From assembly GCA_965204905.1 (NCBI GenBank), contig OZ242042.1:1550001-1614000 (forward strand): DNA of 64,000 nt, read 5' to 3'. This DNA comes from Bin87 sp965204905. GTDB taxonomy: Bacteria > Chloroflexota > Dehalococcoidia > Lucifugimonadales > UBA3495. Below the pieces are notes generated by a model that saw only the letters and a program-made list of their open reading frames with translations, ran no database searches and had not been told where the DNA came from. Shown here one piece after another: positions 25,918 through 34,305 of the stretch; position 1 is the stretch's first letter, and the number at the start of each line of letters is the position of its first letter. The position numbers and the translations under genes were made by a program.

Positions 25918-27009
25918 ATGGATTTCAACATCGCCGTTCTTGGCGGCGACGGTATCGGTCCCGAAGTTACGGCGGAGGGCGTCAAGGCCCTGGAAGCCGT
26001 GGGCCGCGCCTTCGGACATAACTTTTCTTTGGAATACGGCGACGTGGGCGGTATTTCCATCGACCGCCACGGAACCCCCCTTACCGATACGGTAAGGGAC
26101 CTGGCTGCTGACGCCGACGCGGTGCTGTTCGGGGCCGTCGGCGGACCCAAATGGGATGACCCCTCGGCCCCAACCCGCCCGGAAGACGGCCTTTTGGCCC
26201 TACGCGCCCATCTCAACGTCTTCGCCAATATCCGGCCCGTGAAGGTGTATCCCGAACTGACCGGATCCAGTGTCCTGAAGCCCCACGTCCTGGAGGACGT
26301 GGACATGGTGGTGGTGAGAGAACTGACCGGCGGTTTGTACTACGCACAGCCCAAGGGTCGGACTGAAACGCCGCAGGGCATAGTTGGCGTTGACACCATG
26401 CGGTATTCAGAATCCGAAATCGAGCGCGTGCTTCGAGTGGGATTTGAACTCGCTCGCGGCCGTCGCAAAAAGCTGACCTCCGTGGACAAGGCCAACGTCC
26501 TGGAAACGTCGAGGCTGTGGCGCGCCACCGCGACCCGTGTGGCGGCAGACTACCCCGACGTTGAGCTGGAGCACGCGCTGGTTGACGCCTGCGCCATGCA
26601 GATTGTGCTGCGCCCCGCATCGTACGACGTGATCGTAGCGGAGAACACTTTTGGCGACATCCTGACTGACGAGGCAGCGATCCTGGCGGCGTCCATGGGC
26701 CTCCTGCCGTCTGCCAGCCTGTCCGGAGTGCCCCAGGCCGGAGCCACTACGCCGGGATTCTACGAGCCGATACACGGCACGGCGCCCGACATCGCCGGCC
26801 AGGGTATTGCCAATCCCTGCGGGTCCATCCTCAGCGCTGCCATGATGCTGCGCTACTCTCTCGGTTTGACCGAAGAGGCGGCGGCCATCGACCGGGCAGT
26901 GCAGACCGTTCTGGAGAACGGCCATCGAACCGCCGATATCGCTACGTCCGGCGAAATGGTTACCAGCACCGTAGCTATGGGCGATCTCATCGCGCAAGCC
27001 ATCGGCTAG
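25918..27009 (+). CDS. leuB: 3-isopropylmalate dehydrogenase
   Basis: A 363-residue NAD-dependent oxidative decarboxylase of leucine synthesis. It begins FNIAVLGGDGIGPEV; substrate and metal residues are in LLALRAHLNVFANIRPVKVY, VVVRELTGGLYY, SVDKANVLETSRLWR and NTFGDILTDEA; the NAD site is EPIHGTAPDIAGQGIANP. The ATG at 25918 has AGGGAG nine bases upstream; the GTG at 25897 is less likely. No other leu genes are adjacent. Confidence 0.95.
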   Translation: MDFNIAVLGGDGIGPEVTAEGVKALEAVGRAFGHNFSLEYGDVGGISIDRHGTPLTDTVRDLAADADAVLFGAVGGPKWDDPSAPTRPEDGLLALRAHLNVFANIRPVKVYPELTGSSVLKPHVLEDVDMVVVRELTGGLYYAQPKGRTETPQGIVGVDTMRYSESEIERVLRVGFELARGRRKKLTSVDKANVLETSRLWRATATRVAADYPDVELEHALVDACAMQIVLRPASYDVIVAENTFGDILTDEAAILAASMGLLPSASLSGVPQAGATTPGFYEPIHGTAPDIAGQGIANPCGSILSAAMMLRYSLGLTEEAAAIDRAVQTVLENGHRTADIATSGEMVTSTVAMGDLIAQAIG

Positions 27010-27026
27010 AGCCGCGGAGCCGTATC

Positions 27027-28043
27027 GTGTTCAACCTGCTGGGCAGCGTCGGCCTCACCGTTGCCATTCTCGTTTTCCTGGCCAGCGCCGTGGCGGTGGT
27101 ATTTCTCGGCGTTCAGCTGGCGAAATATGGGGATGCCCTGGCATCCCTGACCGGGTGGGGTCGCCTGTTTGTGGGGAGCATCCTGGTGGCGTTGGCAACG
27201 TCGCTGCCCGAGCTTTCCAACAACATCACTGCGGTGCAGATCGACAACCCGCAGTTGGCGTTAGGCAACGTTGTGGGCGCCAACATGATAAATATGTTCA
27301 CCATGGCCATGGTGGCGCTGGTGTTCGGAGGCAAACGGTTCCTACAGCGCGTTGCCCCGGAACAGGGATACCTCATAATGCTGGCGGCCATTTTGACCGG
27401 GTTGGCCGTGCTGTTCGCCGGTGTCAAGAACGGGGTGAACGTCTGGCAAATCGGCTTGTCGTCCATCATACTGCTCGTTGTCTATGTAGCCGGAATGTGG
27501 ATTGTGTACCGACGCCGGCCGGCCGGTGGAGGCGACGAGGAAGAGGAAGATCCGGGCATGACATTGAGCAGGGCATGGCTGATGTTCGGCCTGGTCTCCG
27601 TCGGCGTCATCATCGCCGGGGTGTTCCTGGCCCAGAGCGTGGACCGGGTTGCGGATTTGACCGGCATCTCGTCCGGCGTTCTCGGCATCCTGGCCGTTTC
27701 CATCGTAACCACGATGCCGGAAGCATCGGCGACCGTCGCAGCGGCTCGTATGGGCGCCGCCGATCTGGGCGTGGCCGGTCTCTACGGGAGTTGCGTATTC
27801 AACGTGACGATCCTGTCCTTTGCCGATCCGTTCTACCGCAAGGGCATCGTGCTGAACCATCCGGAGCCTGAGCACTTCGTCGCCGGCATTTTCGCCGTCG
27901 TCCTGATCCTGTTCGGCGGCCTGATGCTCTGGGGACGCAATCGTTTGCCGCAGCCGGTCCTCGTGGCCGGATTGGCCCTGATGGCGTCGGCCTATATCGT
28001 TGGCGCAGTCTGGGTCGCTTTGCTGGGAGCGCCGACGGCCTAG
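27027..28043 (+). CDS. Sodium/calcium (CaCA) family antiporter
   Basis: A 338-residue inner-membrane protein with about ten hydrophobic segments. The two inverted alpha-repeats of the CaCA family are visible: SILVALATSLPELSNNITA (about residues 52-70) and LAVSIVTTMPEASATVAAARMG (about 223-244), each with the acidic ion-binding residue. A charged cytosolic loop (GGGDEEEEDPGM) joins the halves. The start is GTG with GGAG seven bases upstream. It is 17 bases after leuB and may share its transcript. Exchanged ions are inferred from the family. Confidence 0.88.
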   Translation: MFNLLGSVGLTVAILVFLASAVAVVFLGVQLAKYGDALASLTGWGRLFVGSILVALATSLPELSNNITAVQIDNPQLALGNVVGANMINMFTMAMVALVFGGKRFLQRVAPEQGYLIMLAAILTGLAVLFAGVKNGVNVWQIGLSSIILLVVYVAGMWIVYRRRPAGGGDEEEEDPGMTLSRAWLMFGLVSVGVIIAGVFLAQSVDRVADLTGISSGVLGILAVSIVTTMPEASATVAAARMGAADLGVAGLYGSCVFNVTILSFADPFYRKGIVLNHPEPEHFVAGIFAVVLILFGGLMLWGRNRLPQPVLVAGLALMASAYIVGAVWVALLGAPTA

Positions 28044-28044
28044 G

Positions 28045-28533
28045 TTAAACTTGCGCCCCTTCGTATCTGGCCAGTTCTATGAAACCCTCGGCGTCGTCGT
28101 CCCAACCGAACAGCGCGGCTCCCACCACCCGCTCGGCGTCTATGCCCACCACCAGTTGCTGTACCGGGTAGGCTGGGCCGTCGCCCCAGGGACTGGTCGC
28201 CACCTCGCGGTCGGTATCGGACAGGTAGGCCCGACCATTGGGGTGGGAGTGGTAGATTATCCGCGCCGGGCTGTCGGAATCAAGACTGCGGTTGAGGGCC
28301 ATCAGATCGTCCGAATTCAGTACGTAGGCGGTTTCCGCAGTTCTTTCCGAAGCAGTGGGGTGAGCGCCGCTGGCCTGGGCGTTCACGGCAGGACGGATCG
28401 TGTCCACAGCGTCGCCGTGCGGCGTTCCGGTCAGCCAGCCACAGCACTCTGCCGGGAAGGACGCCCGCGCCTCCCGGTACACCGCGTTCAGCAGCTCGAC
28501 TGGTATGTTCAGCGGATTTGCAAAATTCGTCAT
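28045..28533 (-). CDS. JAMM/MPN+ metallopeptidase (Mov34/PAD-1 family, Mec-like)
   Basis: A 162-residue zinc peptidase fold with a full JAMM signature: E29 in FPAECCGWL and H95-S-H97-x7-S105-x2-D108. Such small bacterial JAMM proteins trim C-terminal residues from ubiquitin-like sulfur carriers (for example Mec on CysO-cysteine) in cysteine or cofactor synthesis. No sulfur-carrier gene is adjacent. The ATG at 28533 has AAGGGGG upstream. It converges with the antiporter gene. Confidence 0.88.
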   Translation of the reverse strand: MTNFANPLNIPVELLNAVYREARASFPAECCGWLTGTPHGDAVDTIRPAVNAQASGAHPTASERTAETAYVLNSDDLMALNRSLDSDSPARIIYHSHPNGRAYLSDTDREVATSPWGDGPAYPVQQLVVGIDAERVVGAALFGWDDDAEGFIELARYEGAQV

Positions 28534-28694
28534 TAAACCCCCTTGTTACGAAATACGTAAGGTGATATGCTGATTCGCGCGCTTTTGCTGGTATTGCCGT
28601 AATACTCCGGTAATACAGTGGCGGTAAAATGAAATCACCATTGAAGCCAGCGGCGCGAAACAGCGGTATCGGCAACCTACCAGGAAAGAGGAAA

Positions 28695-28910
28695 ATGCAG
28701 ACGCAGACCATTACCCGCAAGTCCCTATTGCGCAAGGCGTGCCCGCGTTGCGGTGGCGACGTTTGCCGGATGAGGGATACATTCGGAGTTTATCACCAGT
28801 GCGCCCAGTGTGGACGCGAGTTCCGCCGACCGACCACGGCTACAGTATCGCCCGCCACCATCGACGCGCCGGCCAATCCCATTGAACATAAAGAGCCGAT
28901 GATGGTGTGA
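28695..28910 (+). CDS. Small zinc-ribbon protein (paralogue A)
   Basis: A 71-residue protein containing CPRCGGDV...YHQCAQCGREF, two CxxC knuckles separated by about 18 residues, likely binding one zinc. The ATG at 28695 has AGAGG four bases upstream; the upstream in-frame ATG at 28629 lacks one. The rest is low complexity, rich in Pro, Thr and Ala. It is a clear paralogue of the gene at 29065. A strong terminator follows directly. Function unknown; no enzymatic residues are seen. Confidence 0.75.
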   Translation: MQTQTITRKSLLRKACPRCGGDVCRMRDTFGVYHQCAQCGREFRRPTTATVSPATIDAPANPIEHKEPMMV

Positions 28911-28939
28911 CCATCACAACCGACAGACAACCCGCAGGC

Positions 28940-28977
28940 AGCGGCCTCGGAATTGTCTCCGAGGCCGCTTTCAATTT
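28940..28977 (+). terminator. Rho-independent terminator after zinc-ribbon gene A
   Basis: An 11-bp perfect stem (AGCGGCCTCGG at 28940-28950 with its complement at 28959-28969), an 8-base loop, and a T-rich tail TTCAATTT. Confidence 0.85.
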
Positions 28978-29064
28978 AACCGTAGCTTGACCTCCGACCA
29001 AGACCCGATAACGACAACCATCTGACCTGACGCTTTTGGCAATCACCGTCAACAAGGAGCACCG

Positions 29065-29307
29065 ATGATGGAGAGCAAAGTCAGCATCGAACGGTTTACT
29101 CAAGGCGCGCGTCGCCCCCGCGTGGCATTGCGGATGTGCCCACACTGCGGCGGCAACGTGCGCAAGATCCGCGACATATACGGAGCGTACCTGCAATGCC
29201 TACAGTGCAGCCGGGAAATCCAGCCGGCGGCATTGGCATCGGCGTCCCATGATTCGCCGGCGATCCGTCCCATGGGCCCGGACGCCCAGGAACTCATGAT
29301 TGCCTGA
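29065..29307 (+). CDS. Small zinc-ribbon protein (paralogue B)
   Basis: An 80-residue protein with CPHCGGNVRKIRDIYGAYLQCLQCSRE, the same double-CxxC core and D-x-x-G-x-Y-x-Q-C spacer as paralogue A. AAGGAG lies five bases before the ATG. It has its own terminator and lies 155 bases after the first copy, so the two form separate transcription units of the same design. Role unknown; nucleic-acid binding is a reasonable guess for a free zinc ribbon, not shown. Confidence 0.75.
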   Translation: MMESKVSIERFTQGARRPRVALRMCPHCGGNVRKIRDIYGAYLQCLQCSREIQPAALASASHDSPAIRPMGPDAQELMIA

Positions 29308-29333
29308 ATTCGGCAAGGCCGGAGAATCCGATG

Positions 29334-29365
29334 GGGTTGGCCGCGTCTGCGGTCAGCCCTTTTTT
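29334..29365 (+). terminator. Rho-independent terminator after zinc-ribbon gene B
   Basis: An 11-bp stem with two G-U pairs (GGGTTGGCCGC at 29334-29344 with GCGGTCAGCCC at 29349-29359), a GTCT loop and six T residues. It is oriented for the zinc-ribbon gene and precedes the convergent phosphatase gene. Confidence 0.85.
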
Positions 29366-29387
29366 ATTTGTCCAAGGTAGCGCCTGC

Positions 29388-29867
29388 CTAACGGTAACGC
29401 CGGGGGCGGTTGGCGTTTCGCTCCTGCACAAATTTTGCGTATTCCCGTACCACATTTTCCTGGCCGGGCGTCTGTATGGAACCCGGGCGCAATTGCCGAA
29501 TGTATGCGATGGCTTCCTCGGGATCGTATCCTGTGTTCACTAGATAAGAGGCCAGAATCGTACCGGTGCGCCCGATGCCGGCCGCGCAGGTTACCACCGT
29601 GGGGCGCTCCCAGGTCTCGATCTGCTGCTCGACGAAGTTCACAATCCGGTCGATTTGCTCCATGGTGGGCGCTTCGAAATCCGGCACCGGCTCGAAGAGT
29701 TCCGTAAAACCCCAGGGCTCGGCTGAGATTGTGTTTTCTTCCATACGGACCACGGCCGTGATGTCAAGTCGCTCGAAGTAGATCAGGTGGCGACGGTCCG
29801 TGGGACCCATCGAGCCGGCCAGTGAACCGTGTAAAATCCAGCTGAAGTTGCGGAAACTGTCTTGCAT
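29388..29867 (-). CDS. Dual-specificity / tyrosine protein phosphatase
   Basis: A 159-residue phosphatase with the CX5R loop C94-AAGIG-R100 followed by TGTILASYLV, and a general-acid Asp63 in PVPDFEAPT. The usual His before the cysteine is Thr (VVTCAAG). It resembles small DUSP23-like atypical phosphatases that act on phosphotyrosine or other phosphoesters. The ATG at 29867 has GGAGAGG upstream. It is divergent from the crotonase gene. Confidence 0.85.
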   Translation of the reverse strand: MQDSFRNFSWILHGSLAGSMGPTDRRHLIYFERLDITAVVRMEENTISAEPWGFTELFEPVPDFEAPTMEQIDRIVNFVEQQIETWERPTVVTCAAGIGRTGTILASYLVNTGYDPEEAIAYIRQLRPGSIQTPGQENVVREYAKFVQERNANRPRRYR

Positions 29868-29953
29868 GGGCCTCTCCGATGAACGTGCAGCTTCAGGCGG
29901 GCTGCGTGTAGCCTGGGCGTCAACCAGCCAATTCAAGGTCTGGTATAGTATTG

Positions 29954-29981
29954 GCTACGGGCACGCTACCATGCTCGTAGC
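29954..29981 (+). promoter_or_regulatory. Hairpin/operator candidate before the crotonase gene
   Basis: A 10-bp inverted repeat (29954-29963 with 29972-29981, one G-U pair) around an 8-base loop, just downstream of a TATAGT hexamer at 29944-29949 and 15 bases before the ATG. It could be a repressor operator at the transcription start or an RNA hairpin masking the leader. No -35 element is evident. Confidence 0.4.
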
Positions 29982-29995
29982 AACTGGAGCACTAG

Positions 29996-30775
29996 ATGCA
30001 GTATAGCAATATTACACTCGCACGGAACGATATGGTTGCGACGATTCGATTGAATCGACCCGACGCGCTGAACGCTCTAAGCCCCGATTTGCTTTGCGAA
30101 TTCTCCCAGGCCACCAGGGAAGTATCCGAAGACCGAACCCTCAAAGCGCTGGTTGTGCGGGGAGAAGGACGGGGATTCTGCGCGGGAGCGGATCTGCTCT
30201 ATTTCGACCGGGTTCTGGACGACCTGTCATTGCTACCGGACTACGTGCGCGACTTGAACGCCGCGCTGTTCTCTTTGGAGGAATTGCCCATACCCACGAT
30301 AGCGGCAGTGCATGGTTACGCCCTGGCCGGTGGCATGGAGTTGATGATGGCCTGCGACATGGCGGTCGTCACCGAAGACGCCCGCATTGGCGACCAGCAC
30401 GCTAATTTCGGCCTGATACCCGGCGGTGGTTCGACCCAGCGTCTGCCGCGCCGCGTCGGAATGCCCCGCGCCATGGAACTGCTGACCACCGGCAGGTGGC
30501 TCTCGGGCTCCGAAGCCGTGGCATGGGGCCTTGCCCTGCGGTCGGCACCGGCCGAACTGCTCGAAGACGAGCTGGAATCATTGCTCGCCGGTTTGCGAAC
30601 CAAGAGTCGCACCGGCCTGGCGCTGATGAAATCCCTCGCCCGTGCCAGCCAGGACGTTCCCCTTCGTGACGGCATTGCGCTGGAAGGGGCGACGTTCACA
30701 CACCTTTTCGGAACGTCGCCACACCCCAGGGAAGGCATCACCGCGTTCAAGGAGAAGCGCCAGCCCGAATTTTAA
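29996..30775 (+). CDS. Enoyl-CoA hydratase/isomerase (crotonase) family protein
   Basis: A 259-residue crotonase-fold protein. The oxyanion-hole segments GRGFCAGADL and HGYALAGGMELMMACD are intact, with E115 at the place of rat hydratase Glu144. The second catalytic glutamate (Glu164, exactly 20 residues on) is H135 in DQHANFGLIPGGGSTQRL. So simple hydration is doubtful; crotonases with one altered acid perform other acyl-CoA reactions. GGAG lies seven bases before the ATG. It is 28 bases upstream of metF. Confidence 0.88.
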   Translation: MQYSNITLARNDMVATIRLNRPDALNALSPDLLCEFSQATREVSEDRTLKALVVRGEGRGFCAGADLLYFDRVLDDLSLLPDYVRDLNAALFSLEELPIPTIAAVHGYALAGGMELMMACDMAVVTEDARIGDQHANFGLIPGGGSTQRLPRRVGMPRAMELLTTGRWLSGSEAVAWGLALRSAPAELLEDELESLLAGLRTKSRTGLALMKSLARASQDVPLRDGIALEGATFTHLFGTSPHPREGITAFKEKRQPEF

Positions 30776-30803
30776 ACCAAACGACACAACACCAGGAGAC
30801 GAT

Positions 30804-31682
30804 TTGAAGATCAAGAAAATACTAAACGAACGACGCACCATTTCATTCGAGTTCTTCCCGCCCCGGGAGGCGGACGGCGTACCGGCCGTCATAGATGTAA
30901 TCAAGGGATTGCAGCAGTTCAGCCCCGATTTCGTATCGGTTACCTATGGCGCCGGCGGGGGCACCCGGGCCTTCACCGAAGAGATCACCATGCGGCTCAA
31001 GGCCGAAACTCCGCTGGAGGTGATGGCGCACCTGACTTGCGTCGCACAGACTCGCGCCGAAGTCCACGGCGTTTTGGAGCGGCTGCAAACCGCTGGGATC
31101 GAAAACGTGATCGCCCTGCGCGGCGACCGGCCGGCGGACAGCAATGAGACCGAGCCGGGGGTTGATGAATTCCCCCATGCCACCGATTTGATAACCCACA
31201 TCACGGACAACTTCGATTTTGGCATCGCGGGAGCCTGCTATCCGGAAGGCCACACCGAATCCACGGATCTGGACACGGATATCGAATACGCCCGCATGAA
31301 ACAGGACCTGGGCGCTGACTTCCTCATCACGCAGCTGTTCTACGACAACGATTACTTCTACCGCTTCCAGGAACGCGCCGCTGCCGCCGGCATCACGGTG
31401 CCAGTGATCCCCGGCGTTCTGCCCATTCTCAGCACTCCCCAGATTCGGAGATTCACCTCCCTTTGTGGCGCGACCATTCCGGCTGAGTTGGATGAGCGCC
31501 TGGAACGGTTCTCCGACGACAACCGCGCCGTGCGGGAAATTGGCGTCGAGCACGCCACGCGCCAGGCCGAAGACCTCTGGGCCAACGGCGTTCCAGGCAT
31601 CCACTTCTACGTGCTGAACCGGCGCTATTCCGTGTCCCACATCCTGCGCGATTTGAACATCGACGGGCACACCGCCGAGTAA
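30804..31682 (+). CDS. metF: Methylenetetrahydrofolate reductase (NAD(P)H)
   Basis: A 292-residue FAD enzyme making 5-methyl-THF for methionine synthesis. Family segments are ISFEFFPPR at the start, FVSVTYGAGGGTR, HLTCVAQTRAEV, NVIALRGDRP, GACYPEGHTES, GADFLITQLFYDND and GIHFYVLNR. The start is TTG at 30804 with AGGAGA five bases upstream; the longer frame is an overlap with the crotonase gene. Confidence 0.94.
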   Translation: MKIKKILNERRTISFEFFPPREADGVPAVIDVIKGLQQFSPDFVSVTYGAGGGTRAFTEEITMRLKAETPLEVMAHLTCVAQTRAEVHGVLERLQTAGIENVIALRGDRPADSNETEPGVDEFPHATDLITHITDNFDFGIAGACYPEGHTESTDLDTDIEYARMKQDLGADFLITQLFYDNDYFYRFQERAAAAGITVPVIPGVLPILSTPQIRRFTSLCGATIPAELDERLERFSDDNRAVREIGVEHATRQAEDLWANGVPGIHFYVLNRRYSVSHILRDLNIDGHTAE

Positions 31683-31713
31683 CACATTCGTCATTCCCGT
31701 CTTCCCCCAGTCA

Positions 31714-31733
31714 TTCCCGCTTTTACGGGAAAC
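31714..31733. repeat. 20-bp palindrome ATTCCC-N8-GGGAAA (copy 3, one mismatch)
   Basis: ATTCCCGC, TTTT, ACGGGAAA: the same repeat as at 10970 and 16485 with slight decay. A further half-site GTCATTCCCG lies about 20 bases to the left. It occupies the gap between metF and acpS. Confidence 0.65.
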
Positions 31734-31774
31734 CACAGCCGCAGTTGGCAAAATCCTGTCCATCGACGTAAGAA

Positions 31775-32209
31775 ATGCTCACTACCGGAGTAGATTTCAT
31801 CGAAATCGAGCGGGTCGCCAGCGTACTTGACCGCTATGGCGACCGGTTTCTGAGGCGTGTGTTTACGCCCGGCGAGATCGCCTACTGTCGTGGCCGCGCC
31901 CCCAACCTGGCCGCTCGGTTCGCCGCTAAGGAAGCGGTGATGAAGTCACTCGGCACCGGCTTTCGCGGAGTTGGCTGGCGGGATGTTGAAGTGGTGCGCG
32001 CGCCCAGCGGCGCGCCCAGCCCCCGGCTGCACGGTCGCGCATTGCGCCGGGCCGAACGCCTCGGCGTCACCGAAATCGCAATCAGCCTGTCACACTCCCG
32101 GGGCTACGCGATGGTGGTCGCCGTCGCGTCGCGGCCGGACACCGAAGAATCGCGTCAGGCCGCCGCCGCAGTCCTGTGGGGCGATGACACGGCGCCGAGC
32201 GCCGGCTGA
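31775..32209 (+). CDS. acpS: Holo-[acyl-carrier-protein] synthase
   Basis: A 144-residue phosphopantetheinyl transferase. The Mg-binding motif GVDFIEIERV and the downstream ARFAAKEAVMKSLGTG, with ISLSHSRGYAMV near the end, are diagnostic of AcpS, which converts apo-ACP to holo-ACP for lipid synthesis. A C-terminal extension of about 20 residues follows the core. It lies three bases before nnr, an arrangement common in bacteria. Confidence 0.95.
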   Translation: MLTTGVDFIEIERVASVLDRYGDRFLRRVFTPGEIAYCRGRAPNLAARFAAKEAVMKSLGTGFRGVGWRDVEVVRAPSGAPSPRLHGRALRRAERLGVTEIAISLSHSRGYAMVVAVASRPDTEESRQAAAAVLWGDDTAPSAG

Positions 32210-32212
32210 GAT

Positions 32213-33781
32213 ATGACTGTCAGAGTCGTAACCGTCGCCCAGATGCAGGCGCTGGAAGACGCATCGGAACGGGCCGGCACAAGCAAAGACACCTTGATGG
32301 AAAACGCCGGCCTGGCCTGCGCGCAGCATGTACGCCGGCACATGGGCGGTGCGGCAGGTCGCAAAGCCCTTTTGCTGATTGGACCAGGCAACAACGGCGC
32401 GGACGGCCTGGTGATCGCGCGGCATCTCCGGCGTTGGGGCGCCGAAGTTTGCTGCTACGTCGTCCGGGGCCGCCCCGACCACGATCCCAAGATGACCGAC
32501 GCGCAGGGCTACGACATGGAGGTTGCGCACGCCGACCAGGATCCCGGTTTCGCGCGACTGAGCGAATGGTTGTGCTCATCCTCGGTGGTGGTCGATGCGA
32601 TACTCGGCGCGGGGCGATACCGGCCCCTGGATGGAGCGGTAAGGGAAGTTGTTGCCTTGGCGAACCGTCATCGGTCTTCCGAGCCCGGCTGTTCCGTCAT
32701 CAGCGTTGACTTGCCCACCGGCGTCAACCCGGATACCGGAGCAGCGGACGAGAACACGCTGGTTGCCGACGTAACCCTGGCCTTATGCTACCCTAAGTTC
32801 GGGATCGCTAACTTCCCCGGCGCCGGCTACGCCGGACGGATTGCCGTGTTGGGAATCGGGTTGTCGCCCCGGGCCCTTGAAGGCATTGACTTGCCGGTGG
32901 AGTGGATGTCCGAGTCGGCGGCCGCCGATTTGCTGCCGGCCCGCCCGCTGGATTCACATAAAGGCACCTACGGACACCTTTTGATCGTGGCCGGTTCGCG
33001 GAACTTTGTCGGCGCATCGGTTCTGGCCGCCATGTCGGCGCACCGGGTCGGCGCAGGGTTGGTTACGCTGGCGACGCCGGAATCCGTGTATCCCATAGCG
33101 GCCTCAAAATTGACCGAAACCATACATTTGCCCCTGCCGGAGGACGCGGACGGAAGGATTGACGCGACGGCGGCTGAGGTGATCAAAGATCGTCTCGGCG
33201 GTTACTCGGCGTTGGCGGTGGGTTGTGGTCTGGGTTTGTCGCCCGGAACCTCGGAGTTTATTGAGCGGCTGCTGTTGACGGACGTTGAAGTGCCAATGCC
33301 GCCGGTGGTCATTGACGCCGACGGGCTGAACAACCTTACCCGCTGCGAAGCCTGGCCGGCCCGGTTGCACACCTCCGCCGTACTGACACCACACCCCGGC
33401 GAAATGGCTACGCTGACCGGCCAACCCACCACTGAAGTACAGTCGGATCGCCTTGCCATTGCCGGCAGCTCGGCGGCCGAATGGGGCCAGACAGTGCTTC
33501 TGAAGGGCGCTCACAGCATCGTCGCATCGCCCGACGGCCGGCAGTGCATCCTGCCTTTTGCCAACCCCGCGCTGGCCGCCGGCGGGACGGGCGATGTGCT
33601 CACCGGGCTTATTGGCGGGCTGATGGCGCAGGGCCTGTCGCCTTACGAGGCTGCGCGGTTGGGCGGTTTCCTGCACGGGACCGCCGGAGAGACGGCGCGG
33701 AACCGCATGGGGAGCGCCGGCGTCGTTGCCACCGACCTGCTGCGACACATACCCTCTACCATCAAACAACTGCGGGGCTGA
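32213..33781 (+). CDS. nnr: Bifunctional NAD(P)H-hydrate epimerase / ADP-dependent dehydratase
   Basis: A 522-residue fusion that repairs hydrated NAD(P)H. The N-terminal YjeF_N epimerase has MENAGLACAQH, LIGPGNNGADGLVIARHLRRWG and SVDLPTGVNPDTG. The C-terminal carbohydrate-kinase-like dehydratase has SHKGTYGHLLIVAGS, VIDADGLN, LTPHPGEMATLTG and NPALAAGGTGDVLTGLIGGLMAQG. Full length for the bifunctional form. It follows acpS by three bases. Confidence 0.95.
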   Translation: MTVRVVTVAQMQALEDASERAGTSKDTLMENAGLACAQHVRRHMGGAAGRKALLLIGPGNNGADGLVIARHLRRWGAEVCCYVVRGRPDHDPKMTDAQGYDMEVAHADQDPGFARLSEWLCSSSVVVDAILGAGRYRPLDGAVREVVALANRHRSSEPGCSVISVDLPTGVNPDTGAADENTLVADVTLALCYPKFGIANFPGAGYAGRIAVLGIGLSPRALEGIDLPVEWMSESAAADLLPARPLDSHKGTYGHLLIVAGSRNFVGASVLAAMSAHRVGAGLVTLATPESVYPIAASKLTETIHLPLPEDADGRIDATAAEVIKDRLGGYSALAVGCGLGLSPGTSEFIERLLLTDVEVPMPPVVIDADGLNNLTRCEAWPARLHTSAVLTPHPGEMATLTGQPTTEVQSDRLAIAGSSAAEWGQTVLLKGAHSIVASPDGRQCILPFANPALAAGGTGDVLTGLIGGLMAQGLSPYEAARLGGFLHGTAGETARNRMGSAGVVATDLLRHIPSTIKQLRG

Positions 33782-33782
33782 T

Positions 33783-34226
33783 ATGGCAGGCGAACGTGAT
33801 GGCGCAGTTCTCAGCGAACGGCAAATTGAACTGCTGAATCAAACACCGGTGGGTCATCTGGCCACCGCCGACGCAAATGGCCGTCCGCATGTCATCCCGT
33901 TCTGCTTTGTCTGCGATGGCGGGATCATATATTCCGTGCTCGACGCCAAGCCGAAGAGCGCCGATCTCAAAAGCCTGCGGCGCGTCCGCAACATCCTGGA
34001 GAACCCGCGCGTTTCAGTGCTGATAGACCATTACGAAGCGGACTGGTCGAGGCTCTGGTATCTGCTGGTGCAGGGCCGCGCCGAGTTGCTCGAACCGTGC
34101 CCGGAACAGGCAGCGGCGGTCTCATTGCTGCGCGGCAAATACCAACAGTATCGGCGGATGGATCTGGAAGACAGTCCGGTAATCAAGATCACCCCGGACC
34201 GCGCCACGGGATGGTCGGGGGCCTGA
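33783..34226 (+). CDS. PPOX-class (pyridoxamine-phosphate-oxidase-like) F420/FMN-dependent protein
   Basis: A 147-residue split-barrel protein: LLNQTPVGHLATADANGRPHVIPFCFVCDGGIIY, then KSLRRVRNILENPRVSVLIDHYEADWSRLWYLLVQGRAELLE. This matches the Rv0121c-like PPOX subgroup that binds F420 or FMN. The ATG at 33783 starts one base after the nnr stop. The exact redox reaction is unknown. Confidence 0.85.
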   Translation: MAGERDGAVLSERQIELLNQTPVGHLATADANGRPHVIPFCFVCDGGIIYSVLDAKPKSADLKSLRRVRNILENPRVSVLIDHYEADWSRLWYLLVQGRAELLEPCPEQAAAVSLLRGKYQQYRRMDLEDSPVIKITPDRATGWSGA

Positions 34227-34246
34227 ATCGCCCGACAGCGCGCGCC

Positions 34247-34275
34247 TTGACCCCATTCTCAGACACCCCTAGAAT
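34247..34275 (+). promoter_or_regulatory. Promoter of the alpha/beta hydrolase gene at 34306
   Basis: TTGACC (34247-34252), a 17-base spacer and TAGAAT (34270-34275). The ATG follows about 25 bases after the predicted start point, preceded by GAGG. Confidence 0.7.
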
Positions 34276-34305
34276 GCCCGCAGCCTTTACGCCGGCGAGG
34301 TTACG

